Below are positions 25,207-34,378 of a stretch of DNA of 64,000 nucleotides, in pieces (position 1 is the first letter of the stretch; each line of letters starts with the position of its first letter). The stretch covers positions 682,001 to 746,000 of the forward strand of contig NZ_JAGYPL010000001.1 in NCBI RefSeq assembly GCF_018343715.1, written 5' to 3'. The notes under the pieces are model-generated. The model saw nothing but the letters and a program-made list of their open reading frames with translations. It ran no database searches and was not told the origin of the DNA. The position numbers and the translations under genes are program-made. This DNA comes from Bacillus sp. FJAT-49711. GTDB taxonomy: Bacteria; Bacillota; Bacilli; Bacillales; Bacillaceae_C.

Positions 25207-27048
25207 TCATAAAAGCTTTCCTTGCTTTATCATTTGTAAGCTTTTTGCAAATGGTTGGTTTTCTTTGCAAGTAAAAAAAGCCGAGAATGGATCACCCCAT
25301 TTACGAATCCTTTCTATAACATGTGAAATCGTGAAATCAGCAGGATTGAGATTTTCATTTATTTCATGCCAAAAAATAGGTGCAGCAACGAGCCCTTTTG
25401 AATGGTTTCTGACAGAATAAGGCGCAACAATTGTTTTTCCTTCTGCATGCTGAATATAATCGAAATACAATTTGCCATTTCTATTCTTTTTAAGCCTTTC
25501 AATTGTAAATGAGTCAGGATCATATGTGATCATAAACTGTGCTACAAATTCTGTGAAAACACGAGTCTCTTCCCATGTGAATCGGTTGTTCGGGAGAGGT
25601 ATATAAACTTGCATCCCTTTATTTCCTGATAGTTTTACAAATGCCTTTAAGGAAAATGAGTCAAGAATTTTTTTCAATATAAAGGACGCTTTAATCGCCA
25701 AATGAAAGTCATCGCGAGAAGGCGGATCTAAATCAAACACAATTTCACTTACGAATGCACTATCGATGGTTTGGAAAGGAATATGAAATTCAACGGCAAG
25801 TTGATTTCCTAACCACATCAATGTCTTCAAATCATTGCAAACAATCATTTCATTCGATTCATATATAATGGATTCTACAAAAATGGGAGCCGATTCTGGC
25901 CGATTTTTTTGATAAAAGGTCTCACCAAATTCACCATGAGGTGCCCGAATTAACGTTAATGGCCGGTTTTTCAAATAAGGCAGCATCATTGAAGAACATT
26001 TTCGCAAATAACGTAAGAAATCCAATTTCGTGACTGAATGTGTTTGCCATAATATTTTTTCGGGATGCGTGATTGCAAATTCTTTTGGGAAATCCGCTTC
26101 AGCGATTAAAAATCCTTCATACGTACAATCTTCAGGATGCAAGTCGAAGCGTATTTCTTTGAAAAATGGTTCCCGAAGCTGCTGTTCACCATTCCATTCA
26201 ATATAATAAAGCTCGATACAGATGCTCGGATGGATATAAAGAAACCCTTCATTTTTATGATGTGAGTTTTTAGTAATTGCCTCGCGCAGAGCGGACTTTG
26301 TTTCTGGATCCATCCCATTAATAAAATTGCCTAATGAAAAAATTTCTTCATCCTTATATACTCCTACGTAAAAAAAACCATTATTTTGATCATATGCTGT
26401 AAGAAAACAACTGACCGTTTTCCAATTTTTAATTTTTATCCATGAATTCGTCCTTTTGCCTTCTAACCACTTACTATTGGACTTCTTAGCGACAATTCCT
26501 TCGCTCATAGAATTTTTCATCGTTTTAAAAATTGCTTGAAAGTCAGTAGTTGAAGGTATATATTGCATAATCGCCTTATCGCCGACAGCTGGATTCAATG
26601 GCAGGCCGAGTTGCGTGCAAACGGATAACAACAATTCTTTTCTTTTTTTATAAGCTGTTTGTTCAGTTGATTGGCCATTCTTTGACAGTAAGTCAAAAAC
26701 TAAATATTTGCATGGCCTTATCTCGCTAGCTTCTTCTATTTTTTGCTTCATTTTCATTCTTCCTCTAATTTGAAGCTGTCCAAAATTAGCTTTATGTTCA
26801 TTTTCGAGTATCGTAATTTCGCCATCTAAAATAAGAGGCAGAAAAGCAGAGGCTTCTTTCTGTTTTTTATCTAAAAAATGCTTTAGCTCAGGAAATTGAG
26901 GCATTAAATTTTTCCCATTCCTACTCCATAAAAAGCTATCATGCTCTGTCCATTCTAGAATGCCGCGAAAACCATCATATTTGATTTCATATAGCCAATT
27001 CCCTTCCTCCGGAGGATGAAAACTTAAAGTAGGAAGCATCGGTTTCAT
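25207..27048 (-). CDS. ligD: ATP-dependent DNA ligase D (ligase plus polymerase domains)
   Basis: A 613-residue bifunctional end-joining enzyme. The ligase domain comes first: adenylated Lys K23 in YEIKYDGFRG, and motif IV-like EGIVAKKSNSKW. The C-terminal primase-polymerase domain follows, with FDLDPPSRDDFHLA and GNKGMQVYIPL. There is no phosphoesterase domain, as in B. subtilis LigD (611 residues). ATG 27048 follows AGAGGTG; the GTG three codons upstream lies inside that site. It is divergent from ku over about 100 bases, so the pair is likely co-regulated; in B. subtilis this system works in spores. Confidence 0.96.
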   Translation of the reverse strand: MKPMLPTLSFHPPEEGNWLYEIKYDGFRGILEWTEHDSFLWSRNGKNLMPQFPELKHFLDKKQKEASAFLPLILDGEITILENEHKANFGQLQIRGRMKMKQKIEEASEIRPCKYLVFDLLSKNGQSTEQTAYKKRKELLLSVCTQLGLPLNPAVGDKAIMQYIPSTTDFQAIFKTMKNSMSEGIVAKKSNSKWLEGKRTNSWIKIKNWKTVSCFLTAYDQNNGFFYVGVYKDEEIFSLGNFINGMDPETKSALREAITKNSHHKNEGFLYIHPSICIELYYIEWNGEQQLREPFFKEIRFDLHPEDCTYEGFLIAEADFPKEFAITHPEKILWQTHSVTKLDFLRYLRKCSSMMLPYLKNRPLTLIRAPHGEFGETFYQKNRPESAPIFVESIIYESNEMIVCNDLKTLMWLGNQLAVEFHIPFQTIDSAFVSEIVFDLDPPSRDDFHLAIKASFILKKILDSFSLKAFVKLSGNKGMQVYIPLPNNRFTWEETRVFTEFVAQFMITYDPDSFTIERLKKNRNGKLYFDYIQHAEGKTIVAPYSVRNHSKGLVAAPIFWHEINENLNPADFTISHVIERIRKWGDPFSAFFTCKENQPFAKSLQMIKQGKLL

Positions 27049-27149
27049 AATGAACACCTCTCACGAGTTAATAACCACATTCAGTATTCTACGCGAATGT
27101 ATTTTTTTCATTAGTAAAAACTATAGTAAATGATGATAGAGGTGAGATT

Positions 27150-27983
27150 ATGCATACGATGTGGAAAGGAAGTATTAGTTTCGGCCTTGTTAATATTCCG
27201 ATAAAGCTTCATGCAGCAATAGAGGATAAAGATGTAAAGTTTCGATCACTCCATCAAAAATGCCACACACCAATAAAATATGAAAAAATTTGCCCAGCCT
27301 GTGAACAAGAATTAGATACAAAGGAAATTGTAAAAGGCTATGAAGTATCAAAAGGTAAATTTGTTATATTGGAGGATGACGAGTTACAGGAGCTAAGCAA
27401 TGCGAGCGGGGAAAGAGCCGTTGAAATGATTGATTTTATAAAATTAAATGAAATCGATCCCATTTATTTCAACCGCAGTTATTATATGTCACCAGATGGG
27501 GGAGGTATTAAAGCGTATGGACTTCTTCGAAAAGCCCTAACTCTATCAGAAAAAGCAGGAATTGCGAAAATTATGATTCGTTCAAAAGAACAATTAGCAG
27601 TTATACGAGTATATAATGATACGCTAGTTATGGAAACAATTCATTATCCAGATGAAGTGCGTAAAGCATCAGATGTACCTAATGTGCCCGTAGAGGATCA
27701 AGTTTCGAAAAAAGAAATCGATACAGCTATAATGTTGATTGATCAATTAACGACTACTTTTAAGCCTGATCATTATGAGGATGAGTATAGAAATAAAGTA
27801 TTGCAATTAATAGAAGCAAAGAGCAACGGAAAAGAACTTGTAACTGCAAAAGAAAAAGAACCTGCAGCACAAATGACAGATTTAATGGCAGCTTTACAAG
27901 CTTCAATCGATAGAACTAAGCCCGCCGCAAAGCAACCAGCAAAACGAAAAAGAGCAACAAAAAAAGAGGCACAATCTAAATAA
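27150..27983 (+). CDS. ku: Ku DNA end-binding protein
   Basis: A 277-residue bacterial Ku homodimer subunit that rings DNA double-strand ends and recruits LigD. The core starts MWKGSISFGLVNIPIKLHAA and has CHTPIKYEKICPACEQE and the conserved late DHYEDEYRNKVLQLIEAK. The C-terminal tail is Lys/Ala/Pro-rich (KPAAKQPAKRKRATKKEAQSK), the extension that aids DNA binding and ligase stimulation. ATG 27150 is close to GAGGTGAG; ATG 27159 (MWKGS) is an alternative. It is divergent from ligD. Confidence 0.96.
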   Translation: MHTMWKGSISFGLVNIPIKLHAAIEDKDVKFRSLHQKCHTPIKYEKICPACEQELDTKEIVKGYEVSKGKFVILEDDELQELSNASGERAVEMIDFIKLNEIDPIYFNRSYYMSPDGGGIKAYGLLRKALTLSEKAGIAKIMIRSKEQLAVIRVYNDTLVMETIHYPDEVRKASDVPNVPVEDQVSKKEIDTAIMLIDQLTTTFKPDHYEDEYRNKVLQLIEAKSNGKELVTAKEKEPAAQMTDLMAALQASIDRTKPAAKQPAKRKRATKKEAQSK

Positions 27984-28509
27984 CATAAATTAAATAAAAA
28001 TTATATTAGTATTAATGTTTAAAGCTAATGTAAATGGGTAAAATAGTTAAAGTTCTTGTCAGAAAGGTGGAGTAAACCTTAGAGCCATCGGACTTTTTGG
28101 CGAAAAAAGGCGAAAAAAGATTTTGCCCATTTTCTTGCTTTTTATATTTATCTCATGTATGATTAGTTTGAACTTAATAGTAGTTTATAGTATTAAATAT
28201 AGAATCCTTTTTCTCCAATGGTTAAATGGATTTGACCATTGTTTGCTAAGACAATTCCCACTGGCACGGTCTAGGAACCGTAAGGACGAGGGAGAGGAAG
28301 GGCTTTCGTTGTTTTGAATTATCAAAGATTGTTTTGTTTTATCCTGTATTACCTGGCAATATTTAATATCAATGAATATGTATGGAGTTAAATTCGCATG
28401 TTATAATGAATATCTACTCCTAATTGTGGGTATTGCTTATAATATGTGAATTTTTATTTACACCGTAAATATGAGTAACATATTAAAAAATTTTTGGAGG
28501 TTTTTACGC
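27984..28509 (+). other. Long upstream region of the second cold-shock gene, with consecutive hairpins
   Basis: 526 bases with no gene I trust. A 64-codon frame at 28123-28317 crosses strong hairpins and lacks a site. Three adjacent hairpins are visible: ATGGTTAAA / TTTGACCAT (28218-28239), ATTGT / ACAAT (28238-28255) and ACGGT / ACCGT (28266-28281). They are followed by a purine-rich GGACGAGGGAGAGGAAGG. It may be the csp leader RNA or a separate small RNA. Confidence 0.4.
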
Positions 28510-28710
28510 ATGGCAACAGGTACAGTAAAATGGTTTAACAGTGAAAAAGGATTCGGCTTCATCGAAGTTGAAGGCGGAAACGACGTATTCGTTCATTTCA
28601 GCGCTATTCAAGGAGAAGGTTACAAAACTCTTGACGAAGGTCAACAAGTTGAATTTGAAATCGTTGAAGGACAACGTGGACCACAAGCAGAAAACGTTGT
28701 TAAACTATAA
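28510..28710 (+). CDS. cspC: Cold-shock protein (CspA family), second copy
   Basis: A 66-residue OB-fold protein, [20 protein letters not shown] onward, with RNP1 KGFGFIEV and RNP2 VFVHFSAI. It is an RNA chaperone that binds single-stranded nucleic acid. It is a close paralogue of the product of 721-921; the C-terminal [14 protein letters not shown] parallels [19 protein letters not shown] lies 9 bases before ATG 28510, and an in-frame start at 28471 precedes that site. A strong terminator follows. The exact letter in the csp series is a guess. Confidence 0.93.
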   Translation: MATGTVKWFNSEKGFGFIEVEGGNDVFVHFSAIQGEGYKTLDEGQQVEFEIVEGQRGPQAENVVKL

Positions 28711-28724
28711 TTAAGTTCACAAAC

Positions 28725-28758
28725 AAAAAAACTGCCTTTCGGGGCAGTTTTTTCTTTT
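28725..28758 (+). terminator. Second csp gene terminator
   Basis: An AAAAAACTGCC / GGGCAGTTTTTT stem with a short loop, then CTTTT. Confidence 0.85.
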
Positions 28759-28920
28759 GGAATATTGTATTAAAAAAACTTGTTTAGTTCGAAATGGAAT
28801 GAATTCGAGTTGAAAATCATGATTTTCATGAATTAAGTCCGGATCAGCAGGGGTCCAACTGAAACTCCATATCTACTTGAATTTAGTTTGAAATGAATAT
28901 CATTTTAAACTAGTACTGAA

Positions 28921-29961
28921 TTATAACTCATCAAATCCATTCAAATCGCTAGTTTTTGTATATTGACGCGATTTTTGCTCGAAGAAATCTGTTTTTGTGT
29001 CATCAAAATTGTCAACATACGCACGAATCCATTTCATTGGATTTTCGGTATAGTCCTCAAATATATCGCTTAACCCTAAGAGTCTAAGCATTTTATTCGC
29101 TCGATATTTGATATATCCTTCCATTTCTACCAAATCAATTCCGTCAATCCCACCAAGAACATACTTACTCCAAATCGTTTCTTGTTCTACAGAATGTCTA
29201 AACTGATCATATACCCATTCGGTAAATTCTTTTGTATTGTACTCTGGATTTTCAGCAAGTGTAGCTCGAAATAACTCACTTATAAAACGGCCATGCTGCA
29301 GCTCGTCACGGTTAATATAAGAGATCATCGTTGAAGTCCCAACCATTTTTTGGTTGCGAGCGAGATTATAAAAGAATGCAAATCCAGAATAAAAGAATAA
29401 TCCTTCAAGAAGAGAAGTATATACAATTGCTTTTAATACATTTAAAATCGAAGGATTTTCAGCAAACTCATTATAAACATCCATAATTCTTTCGTTCCGT
29501 TTTAACAAAATCTCATCTTTACGGCCTGTCTCAAAAGCATTGTTCTGTTCAATTAAATTAGTTACAGAAGAAAGTACATATGCATAGCTATGATTATGTT
29601 CACTTTCCTGGTCGGCAATAGTAGCCATAATCGATTTCACAGATGGATCAGTAGAATAATGTGATAATCTAGCTGCTATATCTGTTTGTGGTCCATCTAG
29701 CGTTGCTAGCAGACCAATAATTTTTAAAAAGGCATTTCTTTCCTCATCAGATAGAGTTGGAAACTGTTTAATATCTGCTGACATATCGACTTCACTCGCA
29801 CGCCAAAAAAGTGCGCGAATTTGTTCCCGGTGAGTGTAAAAATGAGGGTAAGCAAGATCATTCCAATTAAGAATTCCACTTGCCTTTCCACCAAAAAGCG
29901 CGGTTGATTTGTTCGGATTCATAGGTTCTAGAATTACTACTTTTTCAAGTACAGTTGACAA
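28921..29961 (-). CDS. nrdB: Class I ribonucleotide reductase, beta (radical) subunit
   Basis: A 346-residue ferritin-fold subunit that carries the di-metal/tyrosyl radical cofactor. The six metal ligands are seen as D89 (TLDGP), E119 and H122 (QESEH), E186 (LLEGLFF), and E220 and H223 (RDELQH). The radical Tyr is at 126, four residues after H122 as in NrdF/NrdB. I chose TTG 29961 (STVLEKV) because AGGAG lies 10 bases upstream within the end of the flavodoxin gene; the longer frame would overlap it by 49 bases. It is the third gene of the operon and differs clearly from B. subtilis NrdF in sequence. Confidence 0.92.
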   Translation of the reverse strand: MSTVLEKVVILEPMNPNKSTALFGGKASGILNWNDLAYPHFYTHREQIRALFWRASEVDMSADIKQFPTLSDEERNAFLKIIGLLATLDGPQTDIAARLSHYSTDPSVKSIMATIADQESEHNHSYAYVLSSVTNLIEQNNAFETGRKDEILLKRNERIMDVYNEFAENPSILNVLKAIVYTSLLEGLFFYSGFAFFYNLARNQKMVGTSTMISYINRDELQHGRFISELFRATLAENPEYNTKEFTEWVYDQFRHSVEQETIWSKYVLGGIDGIDLVEMEGYIKYRANKMLRLLGLSDIFEDYTENPMKWIRAYVDNFDDTKTDFFEQKSRQYTKTSDLNGFDEL

Positions 29962-30380
29962 TGTTTCATAACTCCTTTCGCCCAAGCAGTCACTTTTAGT
30001 TCCTGAGAGCCTCTTGGACTTTGTTCTATTTTTAATGGTTCGTACGTTGAATGATAAAATTTCGCAAGTTTTTCTGCTGCTTTACAAAATAAATCATCTC
30101 CGCCAAATTGTGTATCACCAGTTCCAAAAACAAAGACGTTTGGAGGTTTGTAGCCTATTTCATAAACGAAATCTTTCACATCATTTGGGGTTGAACCTTT
30201 CGCCCAAGTAAAGGAACCTATCATCATGACATCATAAAGGGAGGGATCTGGTATTATTCCAGTCCCAATTCTATAAAGTTCTATTTCGCAATGATCTTCT
30301 TTTAACATGTCAGCGATTAATTCTGCAGTTTCTTTTGTATTTCCACTAAAGCTGGCATAGCATATTAAGATTCGCACCAT
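29937..30380 (-). CDS. Flavodoxin in the ribonucleotide reductase operon
   Basis: A 147-residue short-chain flavodoxin. The FMN phosphate loop is SFSGNT (residues 10-15). GSFTWAKGSTP follows, then the isoalloxazine loop region FGTGDTQFGGDDLFCKA. It is placed between alpha and beta subunit genes, the usual place of nrdI, but its sequence is a canonical flavodoxin and not the NrdI I know from B. subtilis. It probably supplies electrons or oxidant for cofactor assembly or repair in the beta subunit. ATG 30380 follows GAGGA by 6 bases, inside the end of the alpha gene; both ends overlap neighbours, so translation is coupled. Confidence 0.88.
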   Translation of the reverse strand: MVRILICYASFSGNTKETAELIADMLKEDHCEIELYRIGTGIIPDPSLYDVMMIGSFTWAKGSTPNDVKDFVYEIGYKPPNVFVFGTGDTQFGGDDLFCKAAEKLAKFYHSTYEPLKIEQSPRGSQELKVTAWAKGVMKHCQLYLKK

Positions 30381-32629
30381 ACACATTCCTCAATGTCCGA
30401 TGCTGTGGAACGGACGTAGTAGGTTGTTTTCAAACCTGCATCCCATGCTTGTAAATGTAAATCAAGCATTACTTGGGCTTTAATATGATTTGGTACATAG
30501 AAATTAAATGAGATCGATTGATCAATATGTCGTTGTCTTGCTGCATTTTGCAGAATAGACCAACGCTGATCTACGATATAAGCAGAACGGCGATAAATAT
30601 CATACGTATTGTGGTCTAAATCAGGTGCAACAACAGGCAGTTTATAATCTTTCTTTTCCTCATGATAGAAAGGTTTGAAAATTGGATCTATACTTGCAGT
30701 CGATCCGGCAATGACAGATGTACTGGAATTAGGAGCAACAGCCATTAAATAGCCGTTTCTAATACCATTTTCCGCGACCTCTTTCATTAATTCATTCCAA
30801 TTGTTTGCATTTTCACCATCAAGATATCCACGCTGTTTAAAATAATTACCTGTTTGCCAATCACTTCCTGCAAATTTTGAATATGAGCTTTTTTCTTTTG
30901 CTAATTCAACACTTGCTTTAATTGTTAAGAAGGAGATGCGCTCATATAATTCATCCGCAAATTTAACTGCATCTTGTGATTCCCATTTAATTTTTTTGAG
31001 TGCTAACAGATGATGCCACCCAAATGTGCCTAATCCAATTGCTCTATATTTTTTATTTGTTATTGTTGCTTGCTTTACATCAATCGTATTTAAATCGATG
31101 ACATTATCGAGCATTCTTACTTGAATAGGAATCAGCCTTTCTAATACGTCCGAAGGTACAGCTTTACCAAGATTAACAGAAGAGAGGTTGCAAACAACAA
31201 AATCTCCTGCTTTTTTATAAGTGACGATTGTGTCGCCATCGACTGTTTCATCATATTGAACAGTAGGGGACATATTTTGCATGATTTCAGTACATAAGTT
31301 ACTTGAGTAAATCATCCCAGCATGATGATTAGGATTTTTTCTATTTACTTCATCACGATAAAACATGAATGGTGTTCCTGTTTCTAGCTGTGATTTCATG
31401 ATTCTCGCCATAATTTTGATTGCAGGTATTTTGATTTTATTTAATGTATTGTTTTGGATACACTCTTCATATTTTTCTCTAAAAGATCCTTCACCTTTTT
31501 CCTCATCGTAAAAGTCTTCAAGGGCAAACCCCATCACAATCTTTACTTCGTGAGGGTCAAATAAGTACCAATCTCCTCGTCTCTCTACTTGTTCCATAAA
31601 TAGGTCTGGCAAACTTACACCTGTAAAAATATCATGTGCTCTTTGTCTTTCATCACCATTGTTTAATTTCAAATCTAGAAAGGAAAGAATGTCTGCATGC
31701 CATACGTCTAAATAAACAGCGATAGCTCCTTTTCTGCGACCAAGCTGGTCAACGCTTACTGCTGTATTGTTTAATTGCTTTATCCAAGGAATACAGCCTG
31801 AAGACGCTCCTTTAAAGCCCTTAATTGAACTCCCGCGACTTCTGACTTTACCCATATAAACGCCGATTCCTCCGCCATCCTTGGAGAGCCTTGCAACATC
31901 AGTATTACTGTTGTAAATTCCCATTAATGAGTCTTCAACCGTATCAATGAAACAGCTTGACAATTGTCCATGAGCAAGTCCTGCATTTGCAAGGGTAGGG
32001 GTTGCTACAGTCATATATAGATTAGATAAAGCCCAATAAGCTTCACTTACTAGATGAGAACGTTTTTCAGATGGTTCGTCTTGCATCAAGTGCATTGCAA
32101 TAACTAGCCAACGTTCTTGCGGGAGTTCGTATGTATTTTTTTCGTGATCTGTTGCAAGATATCTTGTGGCTAATGTATGCAAGCCAACATAATCAAATAA
32201 TAAGTCGCGATCCGGATCTATTAATTTTGATAACTCTTTAACTTCTTCTCTATTATATTTTTCTAATATATTTGGAGAGTAAATTCCTTTGCCCGCAAGT
32301 GATTTTAAAAGTCCATAAAAATCACCATATTTAAGTTCTTTATCATAAGATCGGTTGACACTTGCCTTTTTGTATAAACTTTGAAGATAGATCTTAGCAG
32401 CATCATAAGTCCATTGGGTGTTAACTTCATCGACATTTTCCAATGCGGTTTTGATAAGGAGGGAGGTAATATGTTCTGCTTTATACTGGTCTTTTGATTC
32501 AATGCTTCTAAAAATCTTTTCTTTAAATTCCTTTGAATTGATTGATGTAACCCTTGCAATAAAGTCTTCTAACCTATTTTTATCAAATGCTAGTGTACGG
32601 TTTCCTTGTTCTTTCGATATAGTCGTCAT
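30365..32629 (-). CDS. nrdA: Class I ribonucleotide reductase, alpha (catalytic) subunit
   Basis: A 754-residue catalytic subunit that reduces ribonucleoside diphosphates. An ATP-cone-like region lies at the start (AFDKNRLEDFIARV), which with the length is closer to NrdA than to the shorter NrdE. Active-site cysteines are in GQLSSCFID and DFVVCNLSS, with SNLCTEI between. The C-terminal redox pair is ECVWC. ATG 32629 (MTTISKEQG) has AGGGTGA upstream; the longer frame to 32713 is false, because it would read through the riboswitch terminator. It is first in an operon with a flavodoxin and the beta gene. Confidence 0.94.
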   Translation of the reverse strand: MTTISKEQGNRTLAFDKNRLEDFIARVTSINSKEFKEKIFRSIESKDQYKAEHITSLLIKTALENVDEVNTQWTYDAAKIYLQSLYKKASVNRSYDKELKYGDFYGLLKSLAGKGIYSPNILEKYNREEVKELSKLIDPDRDLLFDYVGLHTLATRYLATDHEKNTYELPQERWLVIAMHLMQDEPSEKRSHLVSEAYWALSNLYMTVATPTLANAGLAHGQLSSCFIDTVEDSLMGIYNSNTDVARLSKDGGGIGVYMGKVRSRGSSIKGFKGASSGCIPWIKQLNNTAVSVDQLGRRKGAIAVYLDVWHADILSFLDLKLNNGDERQRAHDIFTGVSLPDLFMEQVERRGDWYLFDPHEVKIVMGFALEDFYDEEKGEGSFREKYEECIQNNTLNKIKIPAIKIMARIMKSQLETGTPFMFYRDEVNRKNPNHHAGMIYSSNLCTEIMQNMSPTVQYDETVDGDTIVTYKKAGDFVVCNLSSVNLGKAVPSDVLERLIPIQVRMLDNVIDLNTIDVKQATITNKKYRAIGLGTFGWHHLLALKKIKWESQDAVKFADELYERISFLTIKASVELAKEKSSYSKFAGSDWQTGNYFKQRGYLDGENANNWNELMKEVAENGIRNGYLMAVAPNSSTSVIAGSTASIDPIFKPFYHEEKKDYKLPVVAPDLDHNTYDIYRRSAYIVDQRWSILQNAARQRHIDQSISFNFYVPNHIKAQVMLDLHLQAWDAGLKTTYYVRSTASDIEECVWCES

Positions 32630-32651
32630 TTTAATCACCCTTTTTTCAAAA

Positions 32652-32682
32652 TAAAAAATCCGCTCGGGAAGGGAGCGGATCA
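32652..32682 (-). terminator. Riboswitch expression-platform terminator before nrdA
   Basis: A minus-strand ATCCGCTC / GAGCGGAT stem with a 7-base loop followed by TTTTTTATTTT. It lies between the cobalamin aptamer and the start codon, so it would stop transcription before nrdA when the switch is off. Confidence 0.8.
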
Positions 32683-32756
32683 AACGATAGGGAAATGAAG
32701 TAACGGCTTTCACTATCGTTTCATCTTCTCAGTCCCCGAAGAATCGAAACTCAGAC

Positions 32757-32935
32757 AAGTAAGGCAGGTCTCCTGACTTATGCATCATCCTAGTAGGGTT
32801 CCTTCCCGTATCGAAGCCGTAAAGCAAATCAATACAGTGGTATTTCCCGTTCGTACGCATTTACAGTTGCGGGGACAGTTCCGGTTTCTCACCGGATTCC
32901 CTTTTAAGCCCTGAATGGGCGCCTTCACTCGTTAG
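32757..32935 (-). promoter_or_regulatory. Cobalamin (B12) riboswitch controlling the ribonucleotide reductase operon
   Basis: On the minus strand the conserved blocks appear in order: GGCGCCCATTCAGGGC, GGGAATCCGGTGAGAAACCG, GGAACTGTCCCCGCAACTGT and the B12 box AAGTCAGGAGACCTGCC. The terminator at 32652-32682 follows within 80 bases. This is the standard aptamer for adenosylcobalamin-class switches. When B12 is present it should shut off this B12-independent reductase. Confidence 0.95.
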
Positions 32936-32936
32936 A

Positions 32937-32983
32937 ATTCAATATATAGTATTGTATTTTCAATAAAACACTAAATGTAGTAT
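32937..32983 (-). promoter_or_regulatory. Two NrdR boxes upstream of the riboswitch
   Basis: Minus-strand ATACTACATTTAGTGT (32968-32983) and ATACTATATATTGAAT (32937-32952) match the NrdR consensus ACACTATATATAGTGT at about 13 and 12 of 16 positions. They start exactly 31 bases apart, the three-helical-turn spacing typical of NrdR pairs. They lie where the operon promoter should be. Confidence 0.7.
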
Positions 32984-33301
32984 TGGTATTGATAATAGCA
33001 TGTGAGTTTTAGAATTTCAACCATTAATATCTTTAAAATAAAAATTGTCATATCTTGTCTAATAATAAGATTCTATATTATCACATTCTTACTCTACAAA
33101 AAACAAATACATTATTCTGATTTGGCCTTAAACTACCAGGGTATTTTATAAAGTAGTATTTTGACCTTGAATTTATTATGGAATTCTTTCGTGCAGAGTT
33201 TTTGCAACTTAGTCACTGATTAGTTGTAATAATTCGTAAAAAGTGTGTCCTATAAGCAAAAAGGATAAAATACTAGTAACAGCTTATACAAAGGAGTAGC
33301 A

Positions 33302-34252
33302 ATGATTAAAACTATTGCCATTAATAAAAAACATGAATGTCAAATGAATATACCTATTAACGAATTAATTGAAGGGGATTTCCTTTGGTATTGGATGGAT
33401 TTTGATCGTCCGACGGAAGATGAGATAAAATTATTAAAAAATCCCTTGAACTTTCATCCTTTAGCGATCGAAGACTGCATCAATAATATTCAAAGGCCAA
33501 AATTAGATTATTATGATGATCATTTCTTTTTTGTTGCCCAGGCGATAAATGAGGAAAGTCTATTAAGAGAAGAGGTTAATGTTTTTCTGGGAGAACATTT
33601 TATTGTATCTTTTCATCAAGAAAATTCAATAGAAATCGAAAAAGTATGGAACCGTATTGTACAATCAACAAATATTAAAAATTGGGATGTAATCCAAGTT
33701 TTATATCATGTGCTTGATGAAATTGTTGATAATTATTTTCCGATAGTCGAAAAAATAGAAGACTTATTAAATGAAATAGATGAAAATTCCAGCAGTAGGC
33801 CAATGCGTCTGCTATTACAAGACCTCTATGATACTAGGCATGATCTTCTTTCCATACGACATGTAATTTCTCCAATGAGAGACCTTGTATATCGCATAAT
33901 AAATTCAGAAAGACTAAAGGAATTTCGGCCGAAAATGGAATATTTCACTGATATACACAACCATTTAATTAAATTATCCGAAATGATTGAAGAAAATCGG
34001 GAATTAACGACGGATATAAGAGACAGTTATTTATCATTAAATGCACATCAAACGAATCGAATTATGCAAGTTCTTACAGTTATTACGACTATTTTTATGC
34101 CATTGACGTTTATCGCGGGAATATATGGGATGAATTTTATAAATATGCCAGAGCTTCATTGGAAGTACGGGTATTATGGAACACTGTTTGCAATGCTGCT
34201 AATTGGTATTGGTATGTTTATTTGGTTTAGAAGGAAAGGTTGGTTCAAATAG
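33302..34252 (+). CDS. corA: CorA family magnesium/divalent cation transporter
   Basis: A 316-residue protein with a large soluble N-terminal domain and two C-terminal membrane helices (about 256-276 and 288-310). The pore motif GMN is in IYGMNFINMPE between the helices, as in all CorA channels. It imports Mg and perhaps Co or Ni down the membrane potential. AAGGAG lies 8 bases before the ATG. It is monocistronic; the 318-base region before it (32984-33301) shows no riboswitch (no M-box) that I recognise. Confidence 0.95.
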   Translation: MIKTIAINKKHECQMNIPINELIEGDFLWYWMDFDRPTEDEIKLLKNPLNFHPLAIEDCINNIQRPKLDYYDDHFFFVAQAINEESLLREEVNVFLGEHFIVSFHQENSIEIEKVWNRIVQSTNIKNWDVIQVLYHVLDEIVDNYFPIVEKIEDLLNEIDENSSSRPMRLLLQDLYDTRHDLLSIRHVISPMRDLVYRIINSERLKEFRPKMEYFTDIHNHLIKLSEMIEENRELTTDIRDSYLSLNAHQTNRIMQVLTVITTIFMPLTFIAGIYGMNFINMPELHWKYGYYGTLFAMLLIGIGMFIWFRRKGWFK

Positions 34253-34327
34253 GCTCTTTTTCCTTAATTTATTCTTGGAGCTGATATGAAAATGGAAAAG
34301 TTAGCTGTCCTTATTAGCCGAAAACTG

Positions 34328-34368
34328 AAAAAAGGATATGGAATGATTACGAAAACCATTCCATATCC
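34328..34368 (-). terminator. Terminator of the glyoxalase-like gene
   Basis: A perfect 12-bp GGATATGGAATG / CATTCCATATCC stem. On the minus strand it is followed by TTTTTTC. It may also serve corA from the other side. Confidence 0.8.
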
Positions 34369-34378
34369 GACTCCCTTA

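Noticed and set aside
32630-32713. N-terminal extension of the reductase alpha subunit
   Set aside because: It would translate the riboswitch terminator stem; ATG 32629 has its own ribosome binding site and the known family start.
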